From assembly GCA_000697665.1 (NCBI GenBank), contig KL197740.1, forward strand, positions 379,342-443,341: a stretch of DNA of 64,000 nt, given 5' to 3'. The stretch's first letter is position 1. Every line of letters begins with the position of its first letter. Under the pieces are notes generated by a model, which saw only the letters and a list, made by a program, of their open reading frames with translations, was not told the origin of the DNA and ran no database searches. The position numbers were made by a program, and so were the translations under genes. Below, one piece after another: positions 1 through 12,674 of this stretch. This DNA comes from Jaapia argillacea MUCL 33604. Lineage: Eukaryota; Basidiomycota; Agaricomycetes; Jaapiales; Jaapiaceae.

Positions 1-334
1 GCATACGGGGCAACAGCCCGTTACGACAACCCATTATTACTCCATAAATACCATAAATTTCAGGAAAGGAGCGTATTTACATCGGTCGAGAATACAAGGT
101 AAGTGGATGTAGAAGGCATATAAAGGGAGGTTCAGCCGTGAGGGGGATTGAGGATGAAGCGGCGCGAGGTGGCAGATCATTATGTGCATACATGCGGCCG
201 CGGGCGAAGTTGCACTTGGCTGACAGCACGAGTGGAGAATGGGTAAAGAAAGGGACTGCTGTAGACTGCTGTATGTCGAGGAGGGTATTGTGCCATACTG
301 TACCATGAGAGGGAGATGATACAGGCGGGATAAG

Positions 335-470
335 GTCACGGAAGCACCCTCAAGTTTCTGAGCTCAGACGTCACAAGAGACATGTCTCATCTTTGTAATC
401 GAGGAAAAAATTGGCTGAGAACCTGTAAAGCATACAACGATACAAGACCCACTACTAAAGTAGCGGGAAT
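335..470 (-). repeat. Dispersed repeat, copy A
   Basis: The reverse complement of this roughly 136-bp stretch matches 38982-39112 closely over its whole length. It starts at the shared string CCCGCTACTTTAGTAGTGGG, continues through GATTACAAAG and GAGACAT, and ends at GGGTG(C/T)TTCCGTG. It sits directly downstream of the stop of the TPR-CHAT gene, so it may form part of that transcript's 3' end. Nothing similar continues into 1-334. No gene was found in 1-334 either. Confidence 0.8.
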
Positions 471-3400
471 TTACAAGCCGTAGTGAACGAACGGCACCCA
501 GCGCATAAAGGAGGCCCCGCTACCCCTCAACTTCAAGACAGCGGTGTGCAGTGCTCGAGCTGCTTCTGTGGTGTCGGGACAGAGCAGAGACTCGGATTGT
601 GCAAGATTCGATCTAGAAAAGAGGTGGCCATAGAAAACAGCAGCAACCTCTGGTCCATCGCGATCAAGAATCGGCCTGGACAATAATCAATAATTATCAG
701 GCTAGTGAAGAAACAGTAGGTTCGATATTACCACTCACCACATAGTCGCAACTACGCCACGGAATCCAGCAAATAACATCGCTGCAGCAAGATGCATAGA
801 TTCGTCCGGATTTTTCTCATCTCCTGCCGCTGTCTGACAGGCGCTAAGGAAGGCGAGAGCCGCGTCCCGGAGAGGTAGTCGCATAATGTCCGATATCTTC
901 AACTTCTGGCCTCCCTCGAGGAACAAAGCACTTTCCAGTGGGTCCCCCGCGTTTTGCTGGCCATGACAGGCGAAGTGCACAATTAATGCAGATGGGAGCT
1001 CCTTAAGAACACGATCTGAGGATGCTGGTGCAACTCGGATGAGAGACTCTTTGGGCACGTATCTCTCGATTCTCTGCAACTCTTCCCCAGCCCCGCGAAG
1101 ACTTCGAAGGCCTTTCGTCTCCGTTTGAACAACCGCCAGCATTTTAAAAAGGTTAGGGTCTGGTCCAGTGGGAGGAGATTGGCTCTTCAGAAGTGTGCCG
1201 AGTGTTGGTGTATAAGAGGAGACGGCATAATCGAGCAAACATTCGGAGGTTGTATCTTTATTGTACATCCCAGCTGCATGAAGCGGGAGAGAGGTAAATG
1301 GTCCAGTACAGCACCACCACAAACGGGGCGGGGTGTCAGATTCCTGTAGAACAGGGTCAAGCCGTGCGTTACTTCACTTGGAAGAGGATGTCTTACCTTC
1401 AGGCTCAGCCGCCGGACAACAGGCTCGACTACCGACTCCCATAGTTCTTTCAAGACAAGTCTAAAGATCTCGTCGGAGGATCTTGGGACATCATCAACAA
1501 GAATAGCCCCTCGGTTATCTTGGTCGAATGCTAAGGCTAGTGATGTTGGAGTATCAGCAGCGGACCCATGGGATTGCGGAAGGGTGTCCGATTCGTCGGT
1601 TGGTTTGTTCAATTCAGAATTCATCCCAGCTTGTTCTAAAGCGTTCTTGAGCTGTGCAGCAAGGATTTCAGCTCGTCTGTAAGAGAACAGATGGAGGGGA
1701 ATGTGTGTGATGCGTGATGAAGTGATGATTACAGCAGCACATTCCGATGTGTCCCGTGTGGCAATTAACATAACAACTGGGTCATTGACTGCCACTTTCT
1801 GGAGCTTCGCACAGGGCTGCGGGAGCAAGAAGTCCTGAAATCCGTCCAACCCGCGGATCTCATCAAGAACTGCCTGTCGCTCCTCAATACTGCGTCGGCG
1901 AAGTGACAATTGTCCGTCGACCTCTTCTCCTGAGCCCCTGGATAACAGCTCAAACGAACCAAGGTCCAGCGTCCGAGAGACTCGCTCAAGGGTTTGAGCA
2001 AGGTCGCTCCTCACCGCCTTGAGATTGTCCAAGGGAGTTCGGAGATGGAGAGCCTGAGACCAAAAAACTGAACGCCCCTCTTCAAGGAACTCAACCGCCT
2101 TCTCAATCTCACCGGATCGAAGACAAAAGAACGCCGCGTCACTGGCCAATCCAACACTTCGCGACCGCAGCGCGACCAGCTGTGAACGGATATTGGAGCC
2201 GAGCATGGCAATGCGAGGTAACAGGCGAATTGCCGTCTGAAAGGCCTCAACCCCCGAAGTGTGGTTGGATTTGCTCGCCATTTGCGACCAGTGACATGCA
2301 TGGATAAAAAGCTCAAATTCACTAGCTGCTTCATGCGTGGCTGAGGCACGGAAGGCTTTGACGGCCTCCTCCATGTCGGTCATCTCACCAGTCAGCTGAA
2401 ACCGCGCGAAGAGTCTCTGTGCCATGTGATTGAGTGAGAGGGCTTGCTGGGGATGGGGTCGGAGGTTAAGGATTTCGCGCTCCAGCTCAACCAACTCCTC
2501 CACGTCTGCTAACTTCCTCCCCTTCTCTAAAAGCGCGCCGAGACTGGATGCGAGGTTGATGAGTGAACTGACTCCATCGGGGTGCTCTGCGGGCAACAAA
2601 TGCAGAGCTTCGCGACTGAGCTTAACTGACTCATCCAAGTCTGCCGTCTCACCCGTCTGCCCAGCTCGTAGCTGGAGATGACCTGCTAGGAGATTGAGGA
2701 GACTGGCTCGACGAAGATGGTTTGTCGAATCTAAAGTGAGGGCTTCACGGTCCAGCTTAACCGCCTCATCCAAATGCGCTATCTCGCTCGTTTCCTCAAA
2801 TAGGCTCCTGTGGATTTCTGCCATATTGAAAAGCGAAGTACCTCGAAGGGGGTGTGGTACTGGTCGCAGACAGAGGGCTTCACTGTGAAACTTGAGGGCT
2901 TCCTCTAAGTCTGCACGCTCCCCCGTCTGTAGAAACCGCAGCCTGAGGTCAACTGCCAAGTCGTTCAGTGCGTAGGATCGAAGAGGATGCGGGGGCGGTA
3001 GCAGATGGAGGACTTTTCGGTTTAGATTGAGGGCCTCCTCCAAGTCGCCCATCTGCCTGGTCTGATCAAAACGTGCCTTGAGGTCTATTGCGAGGTTATG
3101 AAGGGCGATAGCTCGCTGAGGGTGATCTACCGGTCGCAATCGGACGGCTTCACGGTGTGATTTGATCGCCTCCTCTAAGTCTGTGATTTCGCCCTTCCGC
3201 TCGAAACGTAGTCGGAGGCCGTCTCCAAGGTTATTAAGTGAGCTAGCCCGTTCTGGGTGTGACGGTCGCAATCTGAAGGAGGCACGGTAAAGGTCGAGCG
3301 CTTCATCTAGGTCTTCTCTCCTATCCCAGACCTCAAAACGCATTATCAGACTAGCACCTAGGTTGTTAAGAGAATCAGCTCGACCACTATGTGGTTCTGG

Positions 3401-4137
3401 TCGCAAACGGAGGGCTTCGCGGTCAAAACGAATCGCCTCCTCCAGGTCTGCATGGTCACCCTTCTGTTTATAACGTTCCCTATAACCATAGGCCAAACCG
3501 AAGAGTGTGTTGCTCCGATTAGGATGTGGCTCCGGTCGCGAAACGAGCGCTTCCCTATCGAGCTTGAGTGCCTCATCCAGATCAGCCATGTCACCAAGTT
3601 GCCGAAAGCGTGTCCGGAGGTCGATGGCCAAATTGTTGAGCGAGGTACCACGATCGGGATGCAATGGCGGTCGCAAACCGAGGGCTTCACGGTCCAGTTC
3701 GACCGCTTCTTGAAGGTGGGATAGCGTGGAGGCGCGACGAAAATGTGTTTTTAGAGATATGGCCAGATTGGTGAGCGAGTCTGCTCGTTGGGGGTGTCCC
3801 ACCGGCCGCAAAGCCAGCGCTTCGCGGTCAAGTCGGATAGCCTCCTCCAGGTTTCCCAAAACACCTGTATTCCGAAAAGTCGCTGCTCGGGCGTGGAGCT
3901 GGGAAGCTATGGGATCGGGAACTACCTCCTGTTGTGAAATGGCGGCTTGGGGAACTGGCTCGGGCTCTTCATCGATACCTTGCTCTATTAATGGTTCGGG
4001 GTGGTTGGGAGCTGACAGATCGACGCCTCGTCGGATCCATACACGTCGTGCAACGTGACCAATAAAAGCAAAGAAGTTGCGGACCGTCTTGAAGGGGCCT
4101 TTTTTATCTAAAGCCCGTCTTGCTATGGATGTATCCT
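471..4137 (-). CDS. TPR-CHAT protein (caspase-like CHAT domain with TPR array)
   Basis: The protein is a long tetratricopeptide array followed by a CHAT domain (caspase HetF associated with TPRs, clan CD protease fold). About twelve TPR units of roughly 45 residues, of the form DLEEAIxLDREALxLRP..HP.R..SLNNLA..L..RF, run from about 3860 down to 2300. The CHAT domain ends the protein. Its histidine motif is VHFACHG and its cysteine motif is AFLSACQTAAGD, so the His/Cys dyad is present. The C terminus reads through two introns (about 1348-1395 and 676-738) and ends FVHYGL at the stop at 471. The 5' end is unresolved: the frame is open to about 4137 but has no ATG there. A typical acceptor (ATGTAG) sits just upstream, so the start lies in an earlier exon, perhaps within 4140-4450. 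TPR-CHAT proteins are expanded in Agaricomycetes with largely unknown roles. Protease activity is inferred from the dyad only. Confidence 0.88.
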
Positions 4138-5837
4138 ACATCTTGTGCTCAGTCCTAACCCCTGCCGACAAATACAGTCACGGGACATACTTGACGTTCA
4201 CCATTACCAATCAAAGTCTTGTTGGATTGATCATTGGTGGTTTCATGGTTTGAATTGAGAGCAGATCCCTAGTGGTGTCGATTCGCGTCAGAGTGCGAAG
4301 GATTGGAATATGAGAAAGACAAACGGGGATCTGGGATTTTTGGTCTGTCATGCTTCTGCGAAAGGTTGAGAGCCACTCGCAGGGAGGAGACCTTGATTTA
4401 TTTGGATGGCGTGACAAGCTTCATCGATGATCGTGACCATGTGCTGGCCTGAATGTTGTGTGGACTTCATTGCGGCCATTTCCGTTCGCCCCCGAGAAAC
4501 TTGTGCATCACGGCGATCGCGTTGTGGGCTTATGGAAGTATCAGATTAAGAAACACGCTCTGTGCACGGGTCAAGAGGTGGCCTTGTCGCAATCGCGTGG
4601 CAACGGGCCATTCGGACACGTTTTATATGCTCTTCGCTCATAGCGCAAGGTCTATTGTATTGACTGGCCCCTTGATGCGCTGACTCTGTAGATCTGTCGG
4701 GCATAGTTACCTGCATGTTGGAAGGGCCGCGCGAACTTGAATACCAGACGACCCTATAAGCAAAATGCTCAGGGTTAGTCCCATGTGGCAAGAGGTCGAT
4801 CCTTCGAGATCCAGAGATAAGTATCGAGGTCAACGCAGGTGCAAAGAGATCCACGGTATCCCTGCCTGGGCGAATCCTCTACATTCCGTCCATATCCAGA
4901 AGTCTGTACGTACAATGTGACATAGTGTGACATCCAAGTGTACCAGGATTCGTCCAATACGAAGCTACTTGGTTCCGTAACTTGGCTGAACGCCCCTCTG
5001 GAAGTGGAACGCCGCAAAAACGAGGCTGCTCATGGCCACATTCAGTACGCAGATTCGTGGCACAGGTCAGCAAAGAGCTTAATCATTAGCTCTATCGATC
5101 TACAATCCGACACGACTTGATGGCACTTGAAGCTTCAAGTTTGACGCTGAGGAAATGTGGCCAAGAAAGGGCTCCTAGCTTATCAATCTACCTCAAGGCC
5201 GTATGATAAGTCATCCCTGCGACCCAAGGTATCGTTCATAAGCGCTGGTACCTAAGCTATGTTTTTTTATGGCGAAAGATACTGTAGATTTTTAATTTCG
5301 CAATTGCGCGTGTGTCCTCAGTGGTGGGTCTTCCGGTTCTTGATATGTATGTCTTCCAGATCGATTTCCCTGAGGGAACAAGGCTCAATCGATATAGTAG
5401 GCGCGTTAGATTCAGAAGGTGACAACCTGAATGGCTTCAGGCGGCGCTTCCAGCAAGGTTCAAGTTTCGGAACACGCATCTTCTAAGATACACGGCGTGT
5501 GTGGGTCTGAAACTCAACTTCGAACATGGCAACAAGTCGAAATCACCCAACGGCTAGAGCGCTTCGTGAGTACCTCACGGCACAAGCTCTCCAACCTACT
5601 GTATCAATTGAACGCTGACTCATCAGGTATATCGATCTAGAAGCAAGTTGAACGAAATTGGATGGACCCAAGGAAGTCTACCCAGACATTTTGTAGCTGG
5701 ACTCCTTTAAAACCGGTACTGCTCAGGCTGATGGAATACTCACTTCGCCGAACACCCCTCTGGCAATTCAATGACTGATATAACCAATCTTCCTAAACTC
5801 CGCCGGTTCATGAATTGGTTGGCGGATCCTGTTGTTT
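4138..5837. other. Divergent intergenic region between TPR-CHAT and caspase genes
   Basis: This must hold the unresolved first exon(s) and the promoters of both flanking genes, which diverge from here. Only short open stretches occur on either strand and none resembles a known protein. An ATG at 5526 followed by a good GTGAGT donor is a candidate first exon for the caspase gene. It does not join in phase to the exon at 5873 without another exon between them. Confidence 0.5.
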
Positions 5838-8012
5838 ATGATCATAGACGTCCGACTTACGTCTGTTTGTAGGGGATTTTGGCGACGGAAACCGTTACCA
5901 CCATCCATTCACTTTTTTGCGCTGATCATCGGAATCAACAAGTACAGGTGCGAGGATATATCGAATCTCCGTGGCGCTGTCCCGGACGCGAATGCCATGA
6001 AAGATTACCTGGAGAAGGACCTGCAGGTTCCCAGCCACCAGATTTGTGTTCTTCGCGATGGAAATGCATCAAGGTCGGCGATTATACGGGAATTCCAAGC
6101 GCTTCAGAAGGACTCCCGAATTCGGCCAGGAGATCCAATCCTGATTTTCTATGCCGGCCATGGCTGCAGGGTCAAGGCACCACCCGGCTGGGCGCACGGA
6201 AGTGTCGACGGCAAGGTTGAAGGGATTGTATCTCAGGATTACGATGGAAAAGGAGTGCACTTCATTCCGGACCGCACCATAGGAGAGTTGATTGAGGGAA
6301 TAGCCCGAAACAAGGGCGATAACATTGTGAGTGTGCCTCGTCGCCGTTCAACTAATATTTATACTTTTCGATAGACTGTCATCTTCGATTGTTGTCATTC
6401 TGGGTCGGGAACCCGGGAACCAGATCATTCGATTCGCTGTGCAGAGATTCAATATGAAATACCGGCCAATCTCGACCAACATATATGGGGAACCGATATC
6501 GATACTAGAGGCTCAGCGACACTACCTGACTTCCGCCACACCGGCCTGAGCTCGCATATACTATTATCTGCGTGCAGTGCAGGCGAATTCGCCAGGGAAA
6601 GGCGTCAGTGCGGACGTTTCACCGCAGCTCTCTTGAAATTACTCCAGACTGTAGGGGTAGCGAAGCTCACCTATCGGGATGTCTTGACACTGATCGACTC
6701 GGATACCATTCCAGAGTAAGAAATAATCTCGAGTATCTTCGACCCAATCACTGAAACCTTGATCCAGCCAAAACCCGCAATGCGAAGGGGTCCACCAGGA
6801 TCGTCTCCTCTTTCAGACAACGGTCCCCACTGTCCAACGTCCCTACTACTTCGTACGCCTCGAAGACTGCCACTACGTCATGGCCGCTGGCTCCGCTCAG
6901 GGAGTCACTAAAGACGCTACATTCGCCGTGTACAAGGACAAAGAATCACTCTTGAAGACCCCTGTTCTGGGCACTTTGATTGCAGATGAGGTTGAAGCAT
7001 TCTCGACAACCATGGCGCTCCCTTTAGATGCAACCCCTTTTGACTTTCCGAGTTCTGCAGTCGCTCTGCAGATCAAAGCGCTCGAAGGGGATCTTGTTCT
7101 TTACGTCCCACCGGAAGATAAAGTCCTCCCTGGGTTTGGAGCCGTCGCGAAGCAAATACAGGAGATGACGGACGCTTCTTGGCCAGTCGTTGTTGTATCG
7201 GCAGAGGAGGAAAAGTACAAAGCACATCTAGAGATCAGGATCGAGGACGACAAACTGGCTTTCATTATCCTTGGCGAGAAGACCACAAAGTACGGGCTGA
7301 CTCACATCCCTTTCCTCGTCCCTATTGTCAACGACATCCGCCCTATATTATCTTCTGTGGCCCATTACTACTGGCACCTTAACAGACCCAGCCTCGAATC
7401 GTGGCTCCCGGACGATGTCAAAATTGAGTTCAATAGGCTACACTCTCGAGTCGATAGCTTTGGCAATGGCGGTCATTCCACCCGATTCCGTTCCCCCGAA
7501 GGGCCCAATCTCTATCGCGACGGGGCAATTCACCTCGTTGCGAATGGGAAGGACACCTATGGTATCACGATCACCAACGAGAGAGAGGTGAACTTATTCC
7601 CCTACGTATTCTTCTTCGACAACAGCAATTTTTCTATTCGTAGGTGCCTCACGGTGATACTTGCTGTTATTGTACTAATACACTGCGGTTAGAGTCTTTC
7701 TACATGCCACCAACTGCCGGCCGGTTCAGTGTTGACCCACCTCTCCGGGAGAGAGGCTCATTGACCATTGGTCATGGATCTGGAGGTTCCAAACCGTCCA
7801 CATATACATTGAGGGATGGACAGGATGTAGATGTTGGATATCTGAAGTTTTTCTTTACCACAGAGTTCGTCGATCTTTCGAGTATCCCCCAGAAGTCTCC
7901 TTTCTCCGAACACCGTCAGTGTCAACTAGTCGAGGAACAACTCGAGGAGGGGAGTTGGTGTAGCGTCGTCGTTCCGTTGATTCAGCATCGTTTCGAAGTG
8001 CCCTCAATTTGA
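5838..8012 (+). CDS. Caspase-domain (peptidase C14, metacaspase-like) protein
   Basis: The N-terminal p20-like caspase domain starts FFALIIGINKY. It has the catalytic histidine in FYAGHGC. After an intron (6327-6374) the catalytic cysteine appears in VIFDCCHSG, so the His/Cys dyad is intact. Further introns lie at 6716-6767 and 7640-7692, and each junction restores the frame. The 400-residue region after the caspase domain (for example PYYFVRLEDCHYVMAAG, then a beta-rich stretch to the stop at 8012) is the tail usual for basidiomycete caspase proteins, of unknown function. The given start is only the first ATG in the open frame. An acceptor at 5872 suggests that the real first exon lies upstream. 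Role is inferred: cell-death or stress-related cysteine protease. It is divergent from the TPR-CHAT gene. Confidence 0.85.
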
Positions 8013-8323
8013 ATGCAATACAGTACAAATACAGTACATACAGGTCAATTTCTCAGCCTAATCGCACAAGTTGGCCAGGCTCAATCCGACTAATATTGAG
8101 CGATACAGTACCTCAATTGCATAACAGCTCCTGGCCCACCCGAGCGTAGCACACACCCTATATTTCGGATGCATAGATTACATGGTGCGTCCCTAAATCC
8201 TAGTCAAGAGCATGTGGCACGAAACACGAGTGCAGTATCACAAAACGCCTTCCTTGTTACACGGTACCTATTTCGGCCCCCTCCCTTAATGGCCGAGAAT
8301 GATGAAGATGATCTCTGAGTATG
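8013..8323. other. Convergent intergenic spacer
   Basis: The 3' ends of the caspase gene (plus) and the MetE-like gene (minus) face each other here. No open frame or RNA gene was seen. Confidence 0.6.
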
Positions 8324-10143
8324 TCATCCCCAAACCTCCTTCGCAACCTCAGCGACCAAAGCCAACTTGTTCCTTTCGTCCTACAAATACCAGCCAAGTA
8401 ATCAACATGAAAATATAAGGGAAAAAGACAAGAATATTACACACCTCTTCTGTTAGGGGATTACCCTCCCAGCCAGATGCGAAACCGCATTGCGGACTCA
8501 GACACAATCTGAATAACGCGACCACGCATCGAAATTAGTATTGTTTTGCTGATGTTCCAATCAAATCACCAAGACGTACTGATTCAGAGCATTCTCCTTG
8601 GATCGCTTGGGTACGCCCTCAGCAATGATATCGGCGGCTTCATAAATCCTCGCCTTCAACTCATCGACGTTCTCCAATTGGGGCTTCTTGGTCGTAACGA
8701 GGCCCAAGACTGCAATTTTGTTAGGAGGAAGGTATTTGAGAGGTTGGAAATCCCCTGAACGGTCGGTGTCGTATTCAAGCTATCGATCCTTTAGATGGTT
8801 AAAGACAACGAGTGGGGAGGAGATCCGAACATAGAAACAATCGAAATTGAGCTCTTGGAAGAGTTTTTGTGCGATAGGCGCATACCCTCCTTCTGAACAA
8901 TGCATTCCTCCCTGAAAGATTCGTCAATCTCGAATCTCCATGGAGGGATCCCAAATATCCCACTCACCTTGATGTTCCCCCGACACATATGAATGCCTAC
9001 AACCAGATCCGGCTCCCGTCCTTCCACGCACTGATTCATAGCCTTAATATAAGTCTGGAGTAGGGAACTATGGTCGACGCCATCTTCCTTCAAACCGGAG
9101 ATCATGCGGTCATCGCACAGGAAACAGAAGGTTGCATCATCGAATTGAATGTTTCCTACAGGTTTGAGTGGAAACGTGTCAGGTATGCGGCCAGGAGTCA
9201 AGGAGGAAAGAAAGTTAGGGCAGGCGAGAGGGACATACGACATCCAAGAGAGTAGAGATGAGCTATCTCCTCTTGATAAGCTTTGGCAAGGTCGGTGAAG
9301 TATTCATCTGTGAAGAATGAACCAAGATGCTCAGCCTGAGGTTCGCCATCAAAGCCAAGGAAAATCGAATCGTACCATCATTCTTGTAGATCGAGAGATC
9401 GTATGTCAAGTCCGATCCATGACGTTGATGGAACCAAGTCGGAGGGCAAACGGTTATTTTGAGGTTCTTCACTTCCTACAAATTCTCTTCGTCAGGATCA
9501 TAGGACGTAAGTGAGCGTGAATGAGGGTACCTCAGGTGGGACAAGAGTCTTGAGGTACTCGAATTGCTTCGCATACCAGGGGACGGTGCGCTTGATCTTA
9601 CCCTAAAATCGCGGTGGGATGTGAGCGTCGGTTCACGGGGGGTCACGCTCAGACCTACAGTACAAAATATTGACGGGAACTCTTTCATACCGAAGGCATT
9701 CATCAAAGAGACGAGAGGAACATATTGCTACATTGGCATAAGAATAAGCTTGGAATTACTGCGGAAGAGAAGTACATTCTTACCTTGAACTCTGTGAGTG
9801 GACCTGGGAGGACCTCAGTGATATGATAAATATGCGAGTCCCCACAACAGATTCATTAGCAAAAATACGTACGGCGAGGTATCACAGTCATTCCCTCCAT
9901 AGTCTCAAAGACACCCTCAAAGAACATGCCCCTCCTCAACTCCCCATCCGTTATCCCCTTGAACCCAAGCTCCTCCTGCATCTTAACGACCTTCTTGATC
10001 GCCTCGTCCTCCAAAACCTCAAGGTCCTGGCGCGTACATTTCTTTTCCTCGAACAGTGCACGTTTCTGGAATAATTCTTTTGGGCGGAGTAAAGAACCAA
10101 TGTGCTCTGCACGGAAAGGCGGTTTCGAGCGAGGTGCGGGCAT
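8324..10143 (-). CDS. MetE-like cobalamin-independent methionine synthase family protein
   Basis: The protein starts MPAPRSKPPFRAEHIGSLLRP at the ATG at 10143, typical of the short single-domain MetE/YxjG-like methyltransferases. Exons can be followed down to the stop at 8324. Key blocks in order are GFKGITDGELRR, FDDATFCFLCDDRM, DLVVGIHMCRGN, MHCSEGGYAPIAQKLF, FYLEYDTDRSGDF, AVLGLVTTKKPQLE, LSPQCGFASGWEGN and the C-terminal LALVAEVAKEVWG. The zinc-type ligands of the family are all present: His and Cys in HMC, Glu in LEYD, Cys in PQCGF. It is about half the length of full MetE and lacks the N-terminal barrel, as in this subfamily. The family transfers methyl groups to thiols, but the true substrate of these fungal short forms is not established. 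One intron uses a GTTCGG donor. Confidence 0.85.
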
Positions 10144-10571
10144 GGTAGAGACTACCAAAGGTGATTCTTATAACAGGACTGACGATGTGGGTGACCAGTG
10201 GGTCGAGAGTACACAGGGCTTGACTATGTTGGGGGACTCAGGAAGTCCCTGACAAGAAGTGTAGGATGTTCCGGTATGGGGCGTCGATCATCGGGGATCA
10301 TCGTAACTGAAAGGAATTCTATGGACGCTGGGAGGCCCGACCCCGGCGGCCGTGTATCGAATGGGTGAACGTCTGTTACAGCTGGTTCAACTGTAAGGGT
10401 GGACATGGGAAACTGATAGCCACGAGGTCCAGGAGGAAGCAGAGTCTACGGACTCTACGTTTAAATTGTACATCAATGCATATGGAACCCTGATAGTCCT
10501 CGATGGATTGAATCCCATTGATTTCAACGATACAACAGTTATATAACTTCTACCACATCTCCCTCCACCTT
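10144..10571. other. Spacer, promoter side of the MetE-like gene
   Basis: This separates the MetE-like start from the 3' end of adenylosuccinate lyase on the same strand. No convincing gene was seen, only short chance frames on both strands. Confidence 0.55.
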
Positions 10572-12674
10572 TTACACATTAAGCTCAGCCTTACCTCCCT
10601 TCTTCAACACATCCTCAAACTCCTTATCACTCAAAGCAGGCTCAACCCAATTCTTCAAGAACGAATCCACCTGTTCCGGTGCCCGTCCAATGAAACTCTT
10701 AGGATCAAGCAAAGAGTCCAACTCGGGTTTGATAGGATCAAAGTAAGCTGTGGCTCGGATGCGTTCGATGAGGTCGTTCTCGAGACCTAGGCCTTTGACT
10801 TGGTGGGCAGCTTCATGCGACAATACCTAATAAAATACGGAGATGAGTTGAGGAGGAGGAGTTATGGGTGATTGGGTGATGGGGTGCAACGTACTCGGAT
10901 CTGCTCATGAGCTTCCTGTCTGTCTCCTCCCTTCTTGACAAGAGCCATGATGACGTTCTCAGTAGCCATGAAAGGGAGTTCTTGAGCGATACGGCGGGCG
11001 ATGACCTTGGGATAAACCACGAGTCCCTCGGATACATTTTGGAGTGTCGTGAGTACGATATCAGCGGTCAAGAAAGCTTCCGGTAAGGTAATACGACGAT
11101 TTGCGCTGGAAAAACGGACATATTCAACAGAGGCACTTGGGCGTGAACGGCATGGGGGGGGACGCACCTATCATCGAGAGTACGCTCAAACCACTGTACA
11201 CTGGCAGTCATCAAAGCATTCTGCTGGATGACCATCAAGTGGCGAGAAAGACTGCAAATACGTTCGGAGCGCATAGGGTTACGTTTGTACGCCATAGCAG
11301 AAGAACCGATTTGAGTGGATTCGAAAGGCTCCTCGACTTCCTATATCGCGAATACACACACATACGTCAACAACACGCTGTCAAACCAACGAGAACGAAC
11401 TGACCTTCAAGTTAGCCAATAACCTCAGATCGGTAGCGATCTTGTGTGCTGTCGCACCGAATGATGCCAAAGGAGAGAGGACGTCGATGTCGATCTTGCG
11501 GGAGTAGGTTTGAGAGGTGACGGGGTAAGCATAGCTGAAACCAGAGAGCTCGGTCACGAGCTTGTCCAATTCCTCGACCTAGATGGGGGGGTCAGTTATG
11601 AAATGGCGAGAGGAATGCGATTGGAGGACCTTGTCATGATCACCATCGAAAAGTGCAAGGAAACTAGCTTGAGTCCCAGTGGTACCCTTCACACCTCTAA
11701 ATCCAACATCATCTCTCGCACGCTTGATATTACGAAGATCCCACAACAACTCCTACATCCCACAGTCAGTAACCCGTACCCCCGATGGAAAGGTGCAAAC
11801 AAACCTGGAGCCAAAGAGTACACCTCTTGCCAACAGTCGTCAACTGCGCAGGCTGGAAATGTGTGAAGCCGAGAGTGGGTAGATCGCGGTATTGACGAGC
11901 AAAGTTCGCGAATCGGCTGATTACGACTGCGAGTTTGGATAACAATAACGTTAGAGCCGTTCGGATGAAGATCAAGTCGGCGTTGCTGATGCCCCACACA
12001 AACAACAATGGAACTCAGAACATCAACAGGTTGGTATATATATAAATATATGAGAATCACTTACTCTGTAACGTAGCAAGAGGTAGCGCCCAAACTAGAC
12101 AGGTCGCCGGAATCCAAGAAGTGGTTTTAAGCAGTTTAGTTTGTGAAGGGGGGTGAGAATGTGGTGGGTGGAGACGGACTGGATGATCCCTGCAGCTGCG
12201 GGCGCGACTTGGCCGAATGTATGGACGTGAGCCATCACATCATGACGGCGTTTCTTTTCTTCAAGAGCGGCGATCTCGAATTGTTTGGCATCGAGGTGCT
12301 GGATGTACGATCGCACAACAAAAACGCGATGAGTACTTGGCTTGTTTCCTGAGGGGGTGAGGGAAGACTCACGAGATGAGCATCCATCTCTTTGATAGCT
12401 TCATCGCTGATGGGTAACCCAAGCTGTTTCTCAGCGATGGCGAGGTTCAACCAAAGTTTTCTCCAAGTATAGAAACGGTTCTACATCCCAAAACCACGAA
12501 ATGAGTTGCGATCCTAGAAGCAAAGGACCATGGCGTACCTCTGCCGAAAACAAATGAGCCATCTCTTTACTCGCATACCGACTACCCAACGAACATTCAA
12601 CATCGCAGCGACACAAACCAATAGATCGGTCCTTACCTGGAGAGAGGGGTCTGGTAAGTATTGAAGTCCTCCAT
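10572..12674 (-). CDS. ADE13: Adenylosuccinate lyase
   Basis: Adenylosuccinate lyase cleaves SAICAR and adenylosuccinate, releasing fumarate, in de novo purine and AMP synthesis in the cytosol. The start at 12674 gives [20 protein letters not shown] across the first intron. Later blocks are [50 protein letters not shown] and [20 protein letters not shown]. The fumarase/ASL superfamily signature [16 protein letters not shown] follows, then [20 protein letters not shown], and the protein ends GKAELNV at 10572. About eight or nine exons are interrupted by short introns. All motifs are in open frame once introns are removed, and I saw no lesion. It lies in the same direction as the MetE-like gene. 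The two are separate transcription units, not an operon. Confidence 0.95.

Noticed and set aside
1-334. Minus-strand frame of 100 codons at 37-339
   Set aside because: No recognisable similarity, and it lies in the 3' flank of the TPR-CHAT gene. Composition looks non-coding.
3358-3724. Long open frames on other strands and phases inside the TPR array
   Set aside because: Shadows created by the regular 135-bp coding repeat of the TPR-CHAT gene.
8324-12674. MetE-like gene and ADE13 as an operon or biosynthetic cluster
   Set aside because: Separate intron-bearing eukaryotic genes with a 428-bp spacer. No shared pathway beyond general one-carbon/purine metabolism.
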